Assembly (NCBI RefSeq): GCF_016924655.1
Contig: NZ_JAFFJU010000002.1
Coordinates: 434,001-498,000 of the forward strand
DNA: 64,000 nt
Origin: Sphingomonas arenae
GTDB taxonomy: Bacteria > Pseudomonadota > Alphaproteobacteria > Sphingomonadales > Sphingomonadaceae
Direction: 5' to 3'
Shown here: one piece after another, positions 62,810 through 64,000 of the stretch
How the letters are laid out: the number at the start of each line of letters is the position of its first letter
Numbering within the stretch: the first letter of the stretch is position 1
Position numbers and translations under genes: made by a program
The notes under the pieces: generated by a model
Seen by the model: only the letters and a program-made list of their open reading frames with translations
The model's database searches: none
What the model was told of the DNA's origin: nothing

Positions 62810-64000
62810 TCATGGCAATTCCGCCAAAAATTCGGTGACTCTGCGGTCGGCATCGCCAAGCGCGCGGGCGGTTGGCTTCTGACTGGTGAAGGCGGCGGCG
62901 GCTTCTTCACCGACAATGCCCTCGATCGCGCTCTGGCGCTGCACGTAGCTGGGTAAGGTGCGGCCGATCTCAGCGAGCGGTGCGATGTCCTCCCGGTGCG
63001 GCAAGGCCCTGAACCGTGAACTGTCGATGATGGACTGGAATGCGGGCAGATGACCCGTCCTCGCCCAGTCGAAATTGTGCTCCGCCATGAAACGGAAGAA
63101 GCGCGCGATGGCGCTGCGCTCCTCTGCCGTCCGCTCGCGTTTGGGGACAACCCATGCATGACCGCTGACGAACACGACATGCTCGCCCCAGAGGCGCGGA
63201 TAGTTCAGCACGGCGTAGCTCCGGTACAGCGGTCGCCCGCGCGTTTTCTCTTCCGTTTCGAACTGGCCGATCATCCACGTGCCGGTGGGATAGATGCCTC
63301 CTTCGCCATTCATGAAAGCGGCAATAGCCGCAGGCGTGTCCATGTTGCTGGTGCCGAGCCCCTCGGCCGTCATGCGGCGGAACAGGTCCGCAACGCGACG
63401 TCCCTCCGGCGTGTTCGTCCGCATGTGCTTGGGATCCGGAAAGACCGCTGCCCGTTGCGCCATCATGTAGGTGTACATGTTGCGGGCCGCGCCAGCCGGG
63501 TCACCGACAAGGCTCTGGATCAGGTACGGCTTGCCGGTCCGCTCACGGAATTGGCGTGCGTGCGCGACAAGCTCCCCGGGCGAGTTCGGCAGCACCGGCT
63601 TGCCGCCGCGCATCAGCCCCGCTTGCTCGAACAGCCTGGTGTTGATGTGCCATAAGCCGCCGTGTGTATCGAGCGGCATGCCGAAGATGCGCCCGTTGAC
63701 GGTGACTGCACCGCGCGCGGCATTGGTGAAGGTGCCGGGCTCGATGCCTGCTTCCCGCAGATAAGGCTCAATTGGCTCCAGCAGCCCCTGTGCCGCATAG
63801 TCGGAAATGACGGCTCCGTGCATGGTCACGATATCCGGCGGATCGCGCGCCGCCATCTGTGCCGTCAGCTGCGGATAGCCGGGCCAGGCAACCACGTTCT
63901 GGCTGACGGACAAGTCGGGATGTTGCGCCTGGAACGCGTTGATCATCGTAGTGATGATCCCGCATTCGCCTTCCGCCTTGGAAATGTCCGTCGCGGAGCC
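62810..64000 (-). CDS. ABC transporter sugar-binding protein (5' end outside window)
   Basis: About 396 C-terminal residues; the frame stays open to the window edge, so the start and signal peptide are missing. The ATG at 63946 is internal. Family 1 extracellular solute-binding fold: MINAFQAQHPDLSVSQNVVA, PQLTAQMAARDPPDIVTMHG, GVVTVNG-type hinge seen as GAVTVNGRIFGMPLDTHGG, and AAFMNGEGGIYPTGTWMIGQ with the ligand-side Trp. Delivers oligosaccharides to an inner-membrane ABC permease, presumably encoded just beyond the window. Same strand as the receptor, with 144 bases between them. Confidence 0.9.
   Translation of the reverse strand, partial: GSATDISKAEGECGIITTMINAFQAQHPDLSVSQNVVAWPGYPQLTAQMAARDPPDIVTMHGAVISDYAAQGLLEPIEPYLREAGIEPGTFTNAARGAVTVNGRIFGMPLDTHGGLWHINTRLFEQAGLMRGGKPVLPNSPGELVAHARQFRERTGKPYLIQSLVGDPAGAARNMYTYMMAQRAAVFPDPKHMRTNTPEGRRVADLFRRMTAEGLGTSNMDTPAAIAAFMNGEGGIYPTGTWMIGQFETEEKTRGRPLYRSYAVLNYPRLWGEHVVFVSGHAWVVPKRERTAEERSAIARFFRFMAEHNFDWARTGHLPAFQSIIDSSRFRALPHREDIAPLAEIGRTLPSYVQRQSAIEGIVGEEAAAAFTSQKPTARALGDADRRVTEFLAELP

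Noticed and set aside
1-64000. CRISPR arrays, insertion sequences, prophage or integrase genes
   Set aside because: No regularly spaced direct repeats, transposase, or phage-like frames were recognised anywhere in the window.

Overview
The window is a GC-rich, gene-dense chromosomal segment of an alphaproteobacterium, most likely a member of the Sphingomonadales (Sphingomonas-like). Evidence is the gene order efp / suhB / nuoA-N / birA / coaX / rnj / DUF1467, the zapA - 6S RNA - formyl-THF cyclo-ligase order, a large Caulobacter/Sphingomonas-type TonB-dependent receptor, GTG and TTG starts with four-base ATGA overlaps, and sphingomonad-style intergenic palindromes. No transposase, integrase, phage gene, rRNA or CRISPR array was seen.

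Region 1 (1-6.6 kb): the 3' end of citrate synthase; a minus-strand pair of a DUF2336 protein and a histidine-kinase-like protein whose H-box lacks the phospho-acceptor histidine; a two-domain protein (nucleotidyltransferase-like plus membrane domain); and, divergent from it, a 769-residue membrane-anchored coiled-coil protein resembling the polarity factor TipN in layout. Region 2 (6.6-28.8 kb), all on the minus strand: L,D-transpeptidase, M23 peptidase, EF-P, inositol-phosphatase family protein, then the complete 14-subunit complex I operon nuoABCDEFGHIJKLMN, birA, coaX, RNase J and DUF1467. Most nuo genes overlap by 1-8 bases. Two small predicted membrane proteins (46 and 74 residues) sit between nuoE/nuoF and nuoF/nuoG. 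birA has no ATG, GTG or TTG start near its conserved N-terminus and appears to start at CTG.

Region 3 (28.8-42.2 kb): DUF72 and HAD proteins; a glycolysis/pentose phosphate cluster tkt-gap-pgk-fba (class I aldolase) with thiE; a ZauP-like coiled-coil protein, ZapA, a 6S RNA between zapA and the 5-formyl-THF cyclo-ligase, DUF2842, a SleB-type wall hydrolase, a membrane-anchored J-domain protein, tRNA-Asp(GTC), an AI-2E family permease, tRNA-Leu(CAA) and DUF805. Region 4 (42.2-47.6 kb): a DUF3833 lipoprotein, an MHS-type MFS carrier with an inserted domain, a TonB-like protein, a ZIP metal transporter and an HWE-family sensor kinase.

Region 5 (47.6-64 kb) is a sugar-utilisation locus. Aldose 1-epimerase, D-galactose 1-dehydrogenase, an SMP-30 lactonase, D-galactonate dehydratase, KDGal kinase and KDPGal aldolase make a full De Ley-Doudoroff route from galactose to pyruvate and glyceraldehyde-3-phosphate. 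They are interleaved with a GH1 enzyme, three different GH43 enzymes (lipoprotein, exported, apparently cytoplasmic), a DUF2961/GH172 protein, a TonB-dependent receptor and an ABC sugar-binding protein cut by the window edge. Together these look like uptake and breakdown of an arabinose/galactose-containing (possibly furanosidic) glycan. No regulator gene lies in the window, but a 15-base palindrome in the divergent GH43 promoter is a candidate operator.
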